DNA of 64,000 bases, from positions 1 through 64,000 of the forward strand of contig JAUXMY010000030.1 in assembly GCA_030683005.1 (NCBI GenBank), read 5' to 3'. Positions 19,555-29,333 of this stretch are shown here, one piece after another (the stretch's first letter is position 1; each line of letters opens with the position of its first letter). The notes below the pieces were generated by a model. The model made no database searches and was not told the origin of the DNA. It saw only the letters and a list, made by a program, of their open reading frames with translations. The stretch comes from Caulobacter sp. (GTDB lineage Bacteria > Pseudomonadota > Alphaproteobacteria > Caulobacterales > Caulobacteraceae). The position numbers were made by a program, and so were the translations under genes.

Positions 19555-20403
19555 ATGACCCTGAAGAACACCCCCGCCGACGTCGCCGTCCTGCCGCGCG
19601 ACATCCGCTTCGACGTCGCGCCGGCCGGCGCCGGCCACTGGCTGGGCGGCGATCCGGTCGGCACGGCGGTGTTCAACGCGCTGTCGCTGACCTTCCCGGA
19701 CGGCGAGCGGCTGTTCATGGACGCGGTGCGCAACTACCGGGGCCGGCTGAGCGGCAAGCTGCTGGAGGACGCCCGGGGCTTCATCGCCCAGGAAGCCATC
19801 CACTCCCGCGAACACCACGGCCTCAACGGCGCCATCGACCGCAGCAAGTACCCGGTCGCCGAGATCGAGGCCCGGGTCCGCCAGCGCACCACCTTCGCCC
19901 GCGACCGCGGCCCGATGGCCATGCTGGTCTCGACCATCGCGCTCGAGCATTTCACCGCCATGATGGCCGACATGTTCATGGCCAACCCTGAACTGTTCAA
20001 GGGTTCCGCCCCGGATATGGAGCGCCTGTGGCGCTGGCACGCCATGGAGGAGACCGAGCACAAGGCGGTCGCCTACGACGTGTTCATGGCGGTCACCAAG
20101 GACTGGTCGCCGTTCAAACGCTACATGATCCGCTGCCGGGCGATGTTCTTCGTCAGCATCATGTTCACCCGCAACATCTGCCGCTACGCCGCGCGGCTGC
20201 TCGAGGCCGACGGCTATGAGCCGAAGGCGGCTCTGAAGGCGGTGGATCGCTATGTCTGGCGCGAACCGGGCATCTTCATGCGCGGCTGGAAGACCTATTT
20301 CGCCTGGTACCGCCCCGGCTTCCATCCGTGGGACCACGACAACCGGCAGGAGTTGGCCGCCTGGCAGGCCGAGTTCGACGCGGCGGTTCCGGCGGCCGCC
20401 TAG
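19555..20403 (+). CDS. Putative metal-dependent hydrolase, di-iron ferritin-like type
   Basis: The 282-residue product matches the PF10118 'metal-dependent hydrolase' family in pattern. Paired carboxylate and His motifs typical of a di-iron helical bundle are visible: 'FPDGERLFMDAVR', 'FIAQEAIHSREHHGLN', 'ALEHFTAMMADM' and 'WRWHAMEETEHKAVAYDVFMAV'. The C-terminal region carries 'MRGWKTYFAWYRPGFHPWDHD'. The substrate is unknown; members are often near lipid or fatty-acid genes. The divergent TetR gene probably regulates it. Its stop overlaps that of the convergent dehydrogenase gene. Confidence 0.85.
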   Translation: MTLKNTPADVAVLPRDIRFDVAPAGAGHWLGGDPVGTAVFNALSLTFPDGERLFMDAVRNYRGRLSGKLLEDARGFIAQEAIHSREHHGLNGAIDRSKYPVAEIEARVRQRTTFARDRGPMAMLVSTIALEHFTAMMADMFMANPELFKGSAPDMERLWRWHAMEETEHKAVAYDVFMAVTKDWSPFKRYMIRCRAMFFVSIMFTRNICRYAARLLEADGYEPKAALKAVDRYVWREPGIFMRGWKTYFAWYRPGFHPWDHDNRQELAAWQAEFDAAVPAAA

Positions 20404-21260
20404 TCCCGCTCCAGCCTCGCCACCAGGCTCGACGTGTCCCAGCGGTTTCCGCCCATGGCCTGCACTTCGGCGTAGAACTGGTCGATCAGGGCCGTGGCGG
20501 CGATGCGGGCGCCGTTGGTCCGGGCCTCGTCCAGCGCGATGCCCAGATCCTTGCGCATCCAGTCGACCGCGAAGCCGAAGTCGAACTTCCCCTCGCTCAT
20601 CGTCGCCCAGCGGTTCTCCATCTGCCAGCTCTGGGCCGAGCCCTTGGAGATGGCGGCCAGCACGCCGTCGGTATCGAGTCCCGCCTGCTTGGCGAAGTGC
20701 AGCGCCTCGGCCACGCCCTGGACGGCGCCGGCGATGGCGATCTGGTTGCACATCTTGGTCAGCTGGCCGGTCCCGACCTCGCCCATGCGGCGCACGGCCT
20801 TGGCGTAAGCGCTGATCACCGGCTCGGCCCGGGCATAGGCCGCAGCGTCGCCGCCGGCCATGATGGTCAGCTGGCCGGTCTCGGCCCCCGCCTGGCCGCC
20901 GCTGACCGGCGCGTCGACGAACCAGCGTCCGCCCTCGGCCGCCTGCGCCGCCATCTCCCGCGCCACTTTCGCCGAGGTGGTGGTGTGGTCGACGATGACG
21001 CCGCCCGCCGCCATGGTCGCCAGCGCCTGAGGCACGACCCCGCGCACGTCGTCGTCGTTGCCGACGCACAGGGCGACCAGCTCGGCGCCTTCGCAGGCCT
21101 CGCCGATAGTCGCGCCAGCCCGGCCGCCGTGGGTCGCCACCCAGCGATTCGCCTTGTCCGGGCTGCGGTTGAACACCGCGACATCGTGTCCGGCCCTGGC
21201 CAGGTAGCCGGCCATCGGAAAGCCCATCACGCCAAGGCCTACAAAGGCGGTCTTCATCAC
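20400..21260 (-). CDS. NAD(P)-dependent beta-hydroxyacid dehydrogenase
   Basis: The 286-residue product belongs to the 3-hydroxyisobutyrate/2-hydroxy-3-oxopropionate reductase superfamily. It has the Rossmann motif FVGLGVMGFPMAGYL at 6-20, NRSPDKANRW, 'VDAPVSGGQAGAETGQL' near 116-131 and catalytic Lys169 in GTGQLTKMCNQ. It is related to mmsB at 11.8 kb but differs enough that its substrate cannot be fixed; tartronate semialdehyde or a related short acid is possible. There is no operon partner. Confidence 0.9.
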   Translation of the reverse strand: MMKTAFVGLGVMGFPMAGYLARAGHDVAVFNRSPDKANRWVATHGGRAGATIGEACEGAELVALCVGNDDDVRGVVPQALATMAAGGVIVDHTTTSAKVAREMAAQAAEGGRWFVDAPVSGGQAGAETGQLTIMAGGDAAAYARAEPVISAYAKAVRRMGEVGTGQLTKMCNQIAIAGAVQGVAEALHFAKQAGLDTDGVLAAISKGSAQSWQMENRWATMSEGKFDFGFAVDWMRKDLGIALDEARTNGARIAATALIDQFYAEVQAMGGNRWDTSSLVARLERD

Positions 21261-21369
21261 GCGGCTCCGTTCATTTGTTGGCTGTGTGGACCACGCGAAG
21301 CGGCCGGTCGCAACACCATCTTAACGTCCGGCGGCGACCTTGCCGAACAAGGTTAAGCGGGGTTTCACC

Positions 21370-22275
21370 ATGGCGCTCAACAGCGACGCGCCCATCATGA
21401 TCAAGAAGGTCAAGAAGGTCGTCGGCGGCGGACACCACGGCGGCGCCTGGAAGGTCGCCTACGCCGACTTCGTCACCGCCATGATGGCCTTCTTCCTGCT
21501 GATGTGGCTGATCAACACGACCAGCCCCGAGCAGAAGCGCGGCATCGCCGACTATTTCGCGCCGGCCAGCGTGGCCGAGACCACCAGCGGCTCGGGCGGC
21601 ATCCTGGGCGGCACGGCGCTGGGCGACGACGGCGCCAAGAGTTCCGGCTCCATGTCGACCATCGAGCAGATGGCCCCCGAGGCGCCGCCCAACGTCCGCG
21701 AAACCGGGCAGAGCGAGAACAAACCCGGCCAGAGCAGCCTCGACCAGGCCAGCGAGGAGGCGCTGCGCAAGGAGTTGCAGGCGCGCGAGGAAGCCGCCTT
21801 CGCCTCCGCCGCCCAGTCCCTGCGCCAGGCGCTGCAGGACATGCCGGAGCTCGCCGAGCTGTCGAAGCAGATCATGATCGATCAGACGCCGGAGGGCCTG
21901 CGCATCCAGCTGGTCGACCAGGAAGGCCGATCGATGTTCAGGGAAGGCGCCGCCGCCCCCAATGACCGGGCCCGGATCCTGCTGCGCGCCATCACCCGCA
22001 TCATCAACCAGCTGCCCAACCGCATCAGCATCAGCGGCCATACCAACATGAGCCCGAGCGGCCGCACGGTGGCCGGCGACTGGAAGCTGTCATCCGACCG
22101 CGCCGACATGTCGCGACAGCTTCTGCAAGGGTTCGGCGTTGATCCGGACCGGGTCTATCAGGTGGCCGGCAAGGCCAATTCAGATCCGCTGTATCCAGAT
22201 GATCCCATGCTGGCCGGCAATCGTCGCATCTCGATCATACTGCTTCGGGAGGCGTCGGTATTGCCGCCGGATTGA
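21370..22275 (+). CDS. motB: Flagellar motor stator protein MotB
   Basis: MotB anchors the stator to peptidoglycan and provides the proton-carrying Asp for flagellar rotation. The 301-residue product has a cationic N-terminus with a GGGHHGG stretch, then one membrane helix containing the conserved Asp33 (AYADFVTAMMAFFLLMWLI). A plug/linker rich in Ser/Gly/Glu follows, then an OmpA-like domain with 'ISISGHTNMSP', 'WKLSSDRADMSRQLL' and 'PMLAGNRRISI'. I chose the ATG at 21370 rather than an upstream start that would add 10 residues. No motA is adjacent, which is known for Caulobacter relatives. Confidence 0.95.
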   Translation: MALNSDAPIMIKKVKKVVGGGHHGGAWKVAYADFVTAMMAFFLLMWLINTTSPEQKRGIADYFAPASVAETTSGSGGILGGTALGDDGAKSSGSMSTIEQMAPEAPPNVRETGQSENKPGQSSLDQASEEALRKELQAREEAAFASAAQSLRQALQDMPELAELSKQIMIDQTPEGLRIQLVDQEGRSMFREGAAAPNDRARILLRAITRIINQLPNRISISGHTNMSPSGRTVAGDWKLSSDRADMSRQLLQGFGVDPDRVYQVAGKANSDPLYPDDPMLAGNRRISIILLREASVLPPD

Positions 22276-22368
22276 CGAACAAGGGTCGCCCAATGCCTGC
22301 TTGCACCTTTCGATGTCATGGGCGCTAATCCCTTCGGGGACTGAGGAGAGCCGCAAGGCGACGGGGCA

Positions 22369-23187
22369 GTGACGCACCACTTCACATCAAGACGGATGCG
22401 TTTCTTCCTGACGGCCCCGGCCCCGTGCCCCTACCTTCCGGGCCGTGAGGAACGCAAGGTCTTCGCCCACCTTCCCCCCGGCGACGGCCCGTCGGTCAAT
22501 GACAGTCTGACCCAGTCCGGCTTTCGCCGCTCGCAACACATAGCCTACCGACCGGCCTGCGAGAGCTGCAACGCCTGCACCTCGGCCCGTATTCCGGTCG
22601 GCGACTACCAGTTCAGCCGCTCCGAGCGGAAGATCCTGGCCCGCAACAGCGATATCCGCCGCCACCTGGTCGAGGCCGAGGCGACGATGGAGCAGTTCGA
22701 CCTTCTGCGCCGCTATCTGCTGGCCCGCCACGCCGACGGCGGCATGGCCGAGATGACCTGGCCCGACTATGTCGCCATGGTCGAGGACACCGCGGTCCGC
22801 ACCCACATCATCGAATACCGCACCCCCTCGAAGGACGGCGGGCCGGGCGACCTGATCGCCTGCATCCTGGTCGATCTGATGGGTGACGGCCTGTCGATGG
22901 TCTACAGCTTCTACGATCCGCGCGAGGAGCGCCGCAGTCTCGGCACCTTCATCATCCTCGACCACATCGTCCAGGCGACCCTCAACGGCCTGCCCTATGT
23001 CTATCTGGGCTACTGGGTCCCGGGCAGCGAGAAGATGGCCTACAAGGCGCGCTTCTCGCCGCTGGAGGTGCTGAAAGGCCAGGGCTGGATGCTGATGTCG
23101 GCCCGCGAGCGCGACGAGGCCGGCGAGGCCCTGGATCGCGAACGCCGGCTGCGCGGACCCGTGGTTCCCCGGCTCGGCAGGAAGTAG
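22369..23187 (+). CDS. bpt: Aspartate/glutamate leucyltransferase (Bpt)
   Basis: Bpt transfers Leu from Leu-tRNA to N-terminal Asp or Glu of proteins, marking them for ClpS/ClpAP degradation (N-degron pathway). The 272-residue product shows FFLTAPAPCPYLPGREERKVF near residue 12, the Cys-rich CESCNACTSARIPV near residue 64, 'SMVYSFYDP' and 'PYVYLGYWVPGSEKMAYKARF'. The start is GTG at 22369. There are 93 bp between it and motB, with no obvious link to flagellar function. Confidence 0.96.
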   Translation: MTHHFTSRRMRFFLTAPAPCPYLPGREERKVFAHLPPGDGPSVNDSLTQSGFRRSQHIAYRPACESCNACTSARIPVGDYQFSRSERKILARNSDIRRHLVEAEATMEQFDLLRRYLLARHADGGMAEMTWPDYVAMVEDTAVRTHIIEYRTPSKDGGPGDLIACILVDLMGDGLSMVYSFYDPREERRSLGTFIILDHIVQATLNGLPYVYLGYWVPGSEKMAYKARFSPLEVLKGQGWMLMSARERDEAGEALDRERRLRGPVVPRLGRK

Positions 23188-23190
23188 CCT

Positions 23191-24192
23191 TCAACCCCAC
23201 GGTCCGACGCCCGGCGCGACGATGGCCGCCGGGCCATCCTCGCCTCCGGCGTACTTCACCAGGGCGGCGATCCGCTTCTCGATCGGCGGGTGGGTGGCGA
23301 AAATGTCCATGATCCCGGACGGCTCGTTGTCGAGGAACATCGCCTGCACCGCCTCGGGCGCCTGCAGCTTGACCGGCGTGGCGGAGATCTTGCGCAGGGC
23401 CCCGATCATGGCGTCGGGATTGCGGGTCAGCTCCACGGCGCCGGCGTCGGCGACGTACTCGCGGGTCCGCGAGAGGGTCATGCGGATGACGATGGCCAGC
23501 AGGTAGCCGACCGCCGCCACGGCCAGGGCGATGAGGATGAACAGTCCCGCGCCCTTGCCGCCCCGGCCCGACCGGCCGCCGCCGAACTGCACGCCACGGA
23601 AGATGACCTGGGCGATCAGGGTGATCACCCCGGCGAAGACCGAGGCGATGATCATGGTCCGCACGTCGCGGTTCACCACATGGGTCAGCTCATGGGCCAG
23701 CACCGCTTCCAGCTCGGCCTCGTCGAGCGTGGCCATCAGGCCGCGGGTCACGGTGATGCTGTACTGCTTCTCGTTCACGCCGCTGGCGAAGGCGTTCAGC
23801 GCCTCGCTGTCGATGATCCGCAGGCTGGGCATCGGCACGCCGCGCGAGATGCAGAGGTTTTCCAGCAGATTATAGAGCGCCGGCTCCTGCGTGCGGGTCA
23901 CCTTCCGTGCCCCGGTGGCCAGGTCGATGATGGCGGTGTTGCCGAACCAGGCGACCAGGAACCAGACGCCCGCCACCCCAAGGGCCAGCGGCGCCCCGGC
24001 GATCATCATCCGCCCGGCCAGGGCCATGTCGCCGCCCAGCGTCCGCGTCGAGGGAAGGAAGCCGGTCCCGGTCAGCCCCAACGTCAGCGCATAGACGATC
24101 CCCAGCAGCAGCACCGGGAATCCGGCCAGCAGGATGGCCGACCGGGCATTGTTGGCCTGGATATGGGTGTAGAGGCCGAACGCCCCCATCAT
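23191..24192 (-). CDS. M48-family membrane metalloprotease (HtpX-like)
   Basis: The 333-residue inner-membrane protein has two N-terminal hydrophobic segments (about 18-42 and 64-84), the zinc motif HELTH at 167-171 and two further membrane segments after it. The third-ligand region is 'SRTREYVADAGAVELT', and 'FATHPPIEKRIAAL' lies near the C-terminus. HtpX-type proteases degrade misfolded membrane proteins. It is the downstream partner of lemA, a common pairing. I leave the symbol blank because true HtpX and this LemA-linked M48 subgroup differ. Confidence 0.92.
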   Translation of the reverse strand: MMGAFGLYTHIQANNARSAILLAGFPVLLLGIVYALTLGLTGTGFLPSTRTLGGDMALAGRMMIAGAPLALGVAGVWFLVAWFGNTAIIDLATGARKVTRTQEPALYNLLENLCISRGVPMPSLRIIDSEALNAFASGVNEKQYSITVTRGLMATLDEAELEAVLAHELTHVVNRDVRTMIIASVFAGVITLIAQVIFRGVQFGGGRSGRGGKGAGLFILIALAVAAVGYLLAIVIRMTLSRTREYVADAGAVELTRNPDAMIGALRKISATPVKLQAPEAVQAMFLDNEPSGIMDIFATHPPIEKRIAALVKYAGGEDGPAAIVAPGVGPWG

Positions 24193-24323
24193 CTAACTCC
24201 GGTCATCCCGGCCCCCGGGTCGCGCACAGCGCGCGCCCGAGGATAAACTCCCGCCGGGACCCATGCTTCAAGCGCCGCAACCGGCCCATGAACCCCGGCC
24301 TGCGCCGGGGACACGGTGCTCAT

Positions 24324-24881
24324 TCAGAACTTCACCGCCGGCGCCACGTCCAGTGCCTCGCGCCGCTCGCCGAGGTCGAAGCTGCTGCGGTGGCCGAAGC
24401 CGAACATGCCGGCGAACAGGACGGCCGGGAACGACTGGCGGGCGGTGTTGTACTCTGCGATGGCGTTGTTGAAGAACCGGCGGGCGGCGGCCAGTTTGTT
24501 CTCGACGTCCGACAGCTCGGTCTGCAGTCCCAGGAAGTTGGTGTTGGCCTTGAGGTCCGGATAGGCCTCCGACAGCGCGAACAGCCGTCCCAGCGCGCCG
24601 GTCAGCACCCCCTCGGCCTGGACCTTCTCCTCGACCGAGCCGGCATGGGTGGCGGCGTTGCGGGCCGTGATCACCGCATCGAGCGTGGTCTTCTCGTGAG
24701 CGGCGTAGCCCTTCACGATCTCGACCAGGTTGGGGATCAGGTCGTGGCGCTGCTTCAGCTGCACGTCGATGTCGGCGAAGGCCTGGTCGGCCCGGGCGCG
24801 CAGCGCGACCAGACGGTTGTAGATGCCGACCACCAGCAGGGCCAGGACCCCGACGACGACCAGGAGGATGATCAGTTCCAT
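24324..24881 (-). CDS. lemA: LemA family protein
   Basis: The 185-residue protein has one N-terminal membrane helix (residues 2-20) followed by the LemA coiled domain: 'YNRLVALRARADQAFADIDVQLKQRHDLIPNLVEIVKGY', 'LTGALGRLFALSEAYPDLKAN', 'FLGLQTELSDVENKLAAARRFFNNAIAEYN', ending in 'FPAVLFAGMFGF'. The biochemical role is not settled; genes of this type commonly sit with M48 proteases, as here. It is downstream of the beta-lactamase-family gene on the same strand (39-bp gap). Confidence 0.94.
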   Translation of the reverse strand: MELIILLVVVGVLALLVVGIYNRLVALRARADQAFADIDVQLKQRHDLIPNLVEIVKGYAAHEKTTLDAVITARNAATHAGSVEEKVQAEGVLTGALGRLFALSEAYPDLKANTNFLGLQTELSDVENKLAAARRFFNNAIAEYNTARQSFPAVLFAGMFGFGHRSSFDLGERREALDVAPAVKF

Positions 24882-24920
24882 GTCAGGCCCTTCCGAGGCA
24901 GTGGACAGGCGACGGTATCG

Positions 24921-26228
24921 CTACTTCTCCGGATCGACCAGCGCCTGGTAGACCAGCTGCGCCGACAGTTCGTCCAGCCGCAGACGGCTGCCGCCCAGCA
25001 CCTGGATATAGCCCAGGAAGGCGACGTCGTTCTCCGGGTCGACCCAGAACCAGGTGCCGGCCGCGCCGCCCCAGCTGTAGCTGCCCTTGCCGGCGATCGT
25101 GCCGGCCTTGGCCGGGTCCATGATCACCGCCACGCCCAGCCCGAAGCCGACGCCGTCGCCGAGCGGCTTCTTCGCCAGCTGCGCATCGGTCAGGTGGTTG
25201 CTCGCCATCAGCCGGATGGTCGCCGGCGCCAGGATCCGCGCGCCGTCCAGTTCGCCCTCGTTGGTCAGCATGGTCGCGAAGCGGGTGAAGTCGGCCATGG
25301 TCGAGACCAGTCCGCCGCCGCCGTTGGGCGCGGTCGGCATCCTGTCGACCGGCAGGACCATGAAGCCTTCCGCCGGGACCAGCTGGCCGGTCTTCGGGTT
25401 GAAGGCGTAGAGCGTCGCCAGCCGCGAGCGCTTCTCTTCCGGGACCCAGAAGTCGGTGTCGGTCATCTTCAGCGGCGTGAAGATGCGGCTGCGCATGAAG
25501 TCGGGCAGGGTCTGACCCGACAGCTTCTCGATGATGTAGCCCTGGATATCGACGGCGATGGAGTAGCGCCACTCCGTCCCCGGCTGGCTGGCCAGCGGCA
25601 GCTTGCCTGCCTCGACCATGCCGGCGGCCAGGGTCGGGGCGCGGAACATGCCGCTCTGCTGGTAGACCTGATCGACATAGTTGTCGTCGACCAGGCCGTA
25701 GGCGAAGCCGGCGGTGTGGGTCATGAGCTCGCGCATGGTCGCCGAGCGGCTGATCGGCTCCAGGATCGGCTTTCCGTCGGCGTCCAGACCCTTGAACACC
25801 TTCAGGCCGGCAAACTCCGGCACATACCTGGTCACCGGCTCGTCGAGCCGCCATTTGCCCTCTTCGTAGAGCATCATCATGGCCACGCCCGTCACCGGCT
25901 TGGTCTGGCTGTACATCCGCCAGAGGGTGTCGCGCGTCACCGGCGCGCCGCTGGCGCTGTCGACCTTGCCGTAGATGTCGCTGTGAACAACCTTGCCGTG
26001 GCGCACCAGCACCGTGGCGATGCCGGGGACCCGGCCGCTGTCAACCACCGCCCTCATCCCGGCGTCGAGCCGCGCCAGCCGCTCGGACGAGAAGCCGACT
26101 TTCTCCGGCTGGACGGCCGGAACGCCGACGGCGACCGGCTTTTCGGCGGCGAAGGTCGGCGCGGCGACCATCCCGGTCAAGGCCAGCGCCGTCGCGGCGG
26201 CCAGCAGGCCCCTGCGCAGATCGATCAT
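24921..26228 (-). CDS. Exported beta-lactamase-family serine hydrolase (class C / family VIII esterase type)
   Basis: The 435-residue product has a signal peptide (MIDLRRGLLAAATALALTGMVAAPTFA). The mature part carries the catalytic SxxK in 'MYSQTKPVTGVAMM', a Tyr motif in 'WRYSIAVDIQGYI' and a Gly-rich third motif region (GGGGLVSTMADFTRF, later SWGGAAGTWFWVDPE). This layout fits serine hydrolases related to AmpC, such as EstB-type esterases and D-aminopeptidases. The substrate is unknown, and a resistance role should not be assumed. I chose the ATG at 26228, which begins the signal peptide. Confidence 0.9.
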   Translation of the reverse strand: MIDLRRGLLAAATALALTGMVAAPTFAAEKPVAVGVPAVQPEKVGFSSERLARLDAGMRAVVDSGRVPGIATVLVRHGKVVHSDIYGKVDSASGAPVTRDTLWRMYSQTKPVTGVAMMMLYEEGKWRLDEPVTRYVPEFAGLKVFKGLDADGKPILEPISRSATMRELMTHTAGFAYGLVDDNYVDQVYQQSGMFRAPTLAAGMVEAGKLPLASQPGTEWRYSIAVDIQGYIIEKLSGQTLPDFMRSRIFTPLKMTDTDFWVPEEKRSRLATLYAFNPKTGQLVPAEGFMVLPVDRMPTAPNGGGGLVSTMADFTRFATMLTNEGELDGARILAPATIRLMASNHLTDAQLAKKPLGDGVGFGLGVAVIMDPAKAGTIAGKGSYSWGGAAGTWFWVDPENDVAFLGYIQVLGGSRLRLDELSAQLVYQALVDPEK

Positions 26229-26312
26229 GGAAGCTCCCCCTCGGCTCGAACGGCCGTTTGACGCGAGAGAGTAGCGGGGTGTGACAGCGCGGCAAGCCTG
26301 TCTGTGCGCTGG

Positions 26313-26393
26313 GCGGAAAAGGGGGACAGTCACTCATTTCCCCTGTGCGCCTTCGTGTCCGCCGCCGGAAATGCGTGACTGTCCCCTTTTTCC
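26313..26393. repeat. Long inverted repeat with about 27-bp arms
   Basis: The left arm (26313-26341) reads gcggaaaagggggacagtca and continues ctcatttcc; the right arm (26367-26393) is its near-perfect reverse complement. The transcript would form a strong hairpin. The core gtgactgtcccc is reminiscent of REP elements mobilised by RAYT-type transposases, which is inference. Confidence 0.75.
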
Positions 26394-26861
26394 ACGGCTT
26401 CGCCGCCCGGGCGGGCTTGGGCCCGAACAGGTTGGGGAGGACGGCGGAGCGCCACGGCCCTTGTCCGGGAACCGTGGGGGTAGTGCTTTGAAGTTTTCGA
26501 CGCAGGCCTGACGCGCTCCGCCGCGGAGAGGCTTCGAGGGCTGAGCGCAATGGGCATTATCCTCCCGCTCGCTTTCGCCTCGCCGGGGCTTCTACCTCCC
26601 GGCGCCCTGGCCGTTCCTCACGGCCAGGCCCGGCGGGCAGGGATGATGCCGACCATCCCCGGACCCCGTGGTTCTTGCCCCGGCGCGCCTTTGGAGCGGG
26701 CCAGGGTCCACGGGCAAATCCCGCATCTCCGCATCTCCATCGCCGTATCGGGCCGGATCCGTACGCCCTCCCCCGCGACGGGGACGGTCATGAGGATACG
26801 GACGGTGAAGCTGAGGGGGATAAAATCATTCTATCCCCCTATTTTCTCCAATGAACTCAAT

Positions 26862-27016
26862 CCTCCCCACATCGTGGGGAGGGGGACCGCGCAACGCGCG
26901 GTGGAGGGGAGATGCCGCCCGCTGAATGCTTCTGGCGTCGAAAGAAGAGACCGTGGCCGCGCCTCCCCTCCACCATGCTTCGCATGGTCCCCCTCCCCGG
27001 CAAGCCGGGGAGGATC
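26862..27016. repeat. Nested palindromic repeat near the parC 3' end
   Basis: The left unit (cctccccacatcgtggggag then ggggaccgcgcaacgcgcgg) and the right unit (cctcccctccaccatgcttc, gcatggtccccctccccggc, aagccgggga) are inverted relative to each other, and each contains its own short hairpins. The last hairpin (about 26995-27015) lies just past the parC stop and may also help end its transcript. Confidence 0.7.
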
Positions 27017-27023
27017 GAGCGTG

Positions 27024-29270
27024 TTATCGCGGCCGGAACCGTTTGCTGGCCGGGAAGCCCTTGGGCGCCAGCTTGCCGGCGCCGGAGCGCTTGCCGACCC
27101 AGCTTTGCCAGTCGGGCCAGTCGCGGGTGCGGCCGGCGGCGTCGATCCAGCCGGCGCCGACGGCGCTGTCGAAGGCTGTCGCGTCGCGCAGGCCGCCCTC
27201 GCGGTAGCTCTGCAGCTTGACGCCCTTGCCGCGCGGCATTTCGGGCAGCTCGTCCATCGCGAAGATCAGGATCTTGCCGTTGTCCCCGACCACGGCCACG
27301 CGGTCGCCGACCGCTTCCAGCGACACCAGCGCCTCGCCGTTCAGCACCTGCTTGCCGGCCCGGCGGAAGGCCAGGGCCTCGTCCTCGGGCAGGATGAAGC
27401 CGTAGCCGGCCTTGCTGGCCAGGAAGCGCTTGCGGCCCGGCTTGTGTGGGAAGACGTCGATCAGCTTCACCTTGTCGTCGATATCGACCATCAGCCGCAG
27501 CGGCTCGCCGTGGCCGCGCGCGCCGGGAAGCTTGCTGCAATCGACCGTGAAGAAGCGGCCATCCGACGCGAAGATAAGCAGCTTGTCCGTTGTTTCCGCT
27601 GGAACAATGAAGCCCAGCTTGTCGCCTTCCTTGAACTTCAGTTCGGACGGATCCTCGACCTTGCCCTTGGCGGCGCGAATCCAGCCCTTCTCCGACAGGA
27701 TGACGGTGATCGGCTCGCGGACCACGAAGGCCTCGACCGAGACGTCGGCCGAGATCGAGGGGGCGTCGGCGAAGTCGCTGCGGCGTTTGCCGACGGTGGT
27801 CGCCTGGCCCAGCACCTTCTGGACGTCCTTGAGGCCCTGCCCGACCAGCTTCCACTGCATGGCGTCATTGGCCAGCATGGCCTGGATGCCGTCGCGCTCT
27901 TCGGCGAGCTCGGCATGCTCGCGACGCAGCTCCATCTCTTCAAGCCTGGCCAGCTGGCGCAGGCGGGTGTTGAGGATGGCGTCGGCCTGCAGGTCGCTGA
28001 GGTCGAAGGCGGCGATCAGCTTCTGTTTGGGCTCGTCCTCGTAGCGGACGATGCGGATGACCTCGTCGAGGTTCAGATAGGCGACCAGCAGGCCGTCGAG
28101 GATGTGCAGCCGGGCCTCGATCTTGCCCAGCCGGAACCGCGCCCGGCGGATCAGCACCTCGCGCCGGTGCGCCAGGAAATGCTGCAGGCAGGCCTTCAGT
28201 CCCATGACGCCGGGCGTGCCGCGCGCGTCCAGCACGTTCATGTTGACCGAGAAGCGGACCTCCAGGTCCGAGAGCCGGAACAGGCTCTCCATCAGCATCT
28301 CGGGCTCGACGGTGCGGCTCTTGGGCTCCAGGACCAGCCGCACGTCCTCGGCGCTCTCGTCGCGCACGTCGCCCAGCAGCGGGGCCTTCTTGTTCTCGAT
28401 CAGCTCGGCCAGGGCCTCGACCAGGTCGGACTTCTTCACCTGGTAGGGGATCTCGGTGACGACAATCTGCCAGCCGCCGCGCGGCTGTTCCTCCTTGAAC
28501 CAGCGCGAGCGGGTGCGAACCCCGCCCCGGCCGGTCTCGTAGGTCTCGAGCATCGAGGCCGCTGACTCGACGATGATGCCGCCGGTCGGGAAATCGGGGC
28601 CCTTCACATGCTCCATCAGGTCGGCCGTCGTGGCGGTCGGGGTCTTTAGCAGCAGCAAACAGGCGTCGATCAGCTCGCCGGCGTTGTGCGGCGGGATCGA
28701 GGTGGCCATGCCCACGGCGATGCCGGAGCTGCCGTTGGCCAGCAGGTTGGGGAAGCCGGCGGGCAGCACGACCGGCTCTTCGTCCTGGCCGTCGTAGGTG
28801 GGGCGGAGGTCGACCGCGTCCTCGTCGATGCCGTCCAGCAGCAGCATCGCCGCCTGGGTCATCTTGCATTCGGTGTAGCGCATGGCGGCGGGGTTATCGC
28901 CGTCGATGTTGCCGAAGTTCCCCTGCCCCTCGATCAGCATGTAGCGCTGGGAAAAATCCTGGGCCAGGCGGACCAGGGCGTCATAGATCGACTGGTCGCC
29001 GTGCGGGTGGAAGTTGCCCATCACCTCCCCGACCACCTTGGCGCATTTGCGCGCCGCGGCCTCGGGGTTCAGCCGCATGTTGCTCATGGCGTACATCAGC
29101 CGCCGGTGCACGGGCTTGAGCCCGTCGCGCACGTCGGGCAGCGCCCGCGAGCTGATCGTCGACAGGGCGTAGGCGAGATACCGCCGCGACAGCGCCTCGG
29201 TGAGCGGCTCGTCCAGGATACGGTCGCCCCCAAACTCAGGGGGGCCCGGCGGAGGGGTTTGCAGAGTCAT
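27024..29270 (-). CDS. parC: DNA topoisomerase IV subunit A
   Basis: ParC cuts and rejoins DNA in the ParC2ParE2 complex that unlinks daughter chromosomes. The 748-residue product has the winged-helix and tower regions '[35 protein letters not shown]', '[20 protein letters not shown]', the catalytic Tyr132 in PAAMRYTE and '[18 protein letters not shown]'. A C-terminal beta-pinwheel follows, ending in a basic tail. It is shorter than GyrA and lacks a clear GyrA box, supporting ParC. It is preceded at a distance by recO in the conserved alphaproteobacterial order. Confidence 0.96.
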   Translation of the reverse strand: MTLQTPPPGPPEFGGDRILDEPLTEALSRRYLAYALSTISSRALPDVRDGLKPVHRRLMYAMSNMRLNPEAAARKCAKVVGEVMGNFHPHGDQSIYDALVRLAQDFSQRYMLIEGQGNFGNIDGDNPAAMRYTECKMTQAAMLLLDGIDEDAVDLRPTYDGQDEEPVVLPAGFPNLLANGSSGIAVGMATSIPPHNAGELIDACLLLLKTPTATTADLMEHVKGPDFPTGGIIVESAASMLETYETGRGGVRTRSRWFKEEQPRGGWQIVVTEIPYQVKKSDLVEALAELIENKKAPLLGDVRDESAEDVRLVLEPKSRTVEPEMLMESLFRLSDLEVRFSVNMNVLDARGTPGVMGLKACLQHFLAHRREVLIRRARFRLGKIEARLHILDGLLVAYLNLDEVIRIVRYEDEPKQKLIAAFDLSDLQADAILNTRLRQLARLEEMELRREHAELAEERDGIQAMLANDAMQWKLVGQGLKDVQKVLGQATTVGKRRSDFADAPSISADVSVEAFVVREPITVILSEKGWIRAAKGKVEDPSELKFKEGDKLGFIVPAETTDKLLIFASDGRFFTVDCSKLPGARGHGEPLRLMVDIDDKVKLIDVFPHKPGRKRFLASKAGYGFILPEDEALAFRRAGKQVLNGEALVSLEAVGDRVAVVGDNGKILIFAMDELPEMPRGKGVKLQSYREGGLRDATAFDSAVGAGWIDAAGRTRDWPDWQSWVGKRSGAGKLAPKGFPASKRFRPR

Positions 29271-29333
29271 GCTCGAATCGGGAATGGTGGTTCGGGTCTT
29301 GTTCTAGCAAGTCGGCGACGGCGTTGTCGCCGT

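Larger units (their letters stand above)
26229..27023. other. 795-bp intergenic region made of repeats
   Basis: No coding sequence is supported here. From left to right it holds the inverted repeat at 26313-26393, a stretch with a GC-rich palindromic segment (about 26600-26720, including ggccgttcct/aggcc-type arms), an AT-richer island near 26810-26850, and the nested repeat at 26862-27016. Frames crossing it are strongly Arg/Pro/Gly biased, as expected of shadow frames. Confidence 0.7.

Noticed and set aside
24921-26228. Antibiotic-resistance beta-lactamase
   Set aside because: The motifs fit the broader serine hydrolase/esterase group (SQTK, YSI) and nothing specific to clinically relevant class C enzymes was seen.
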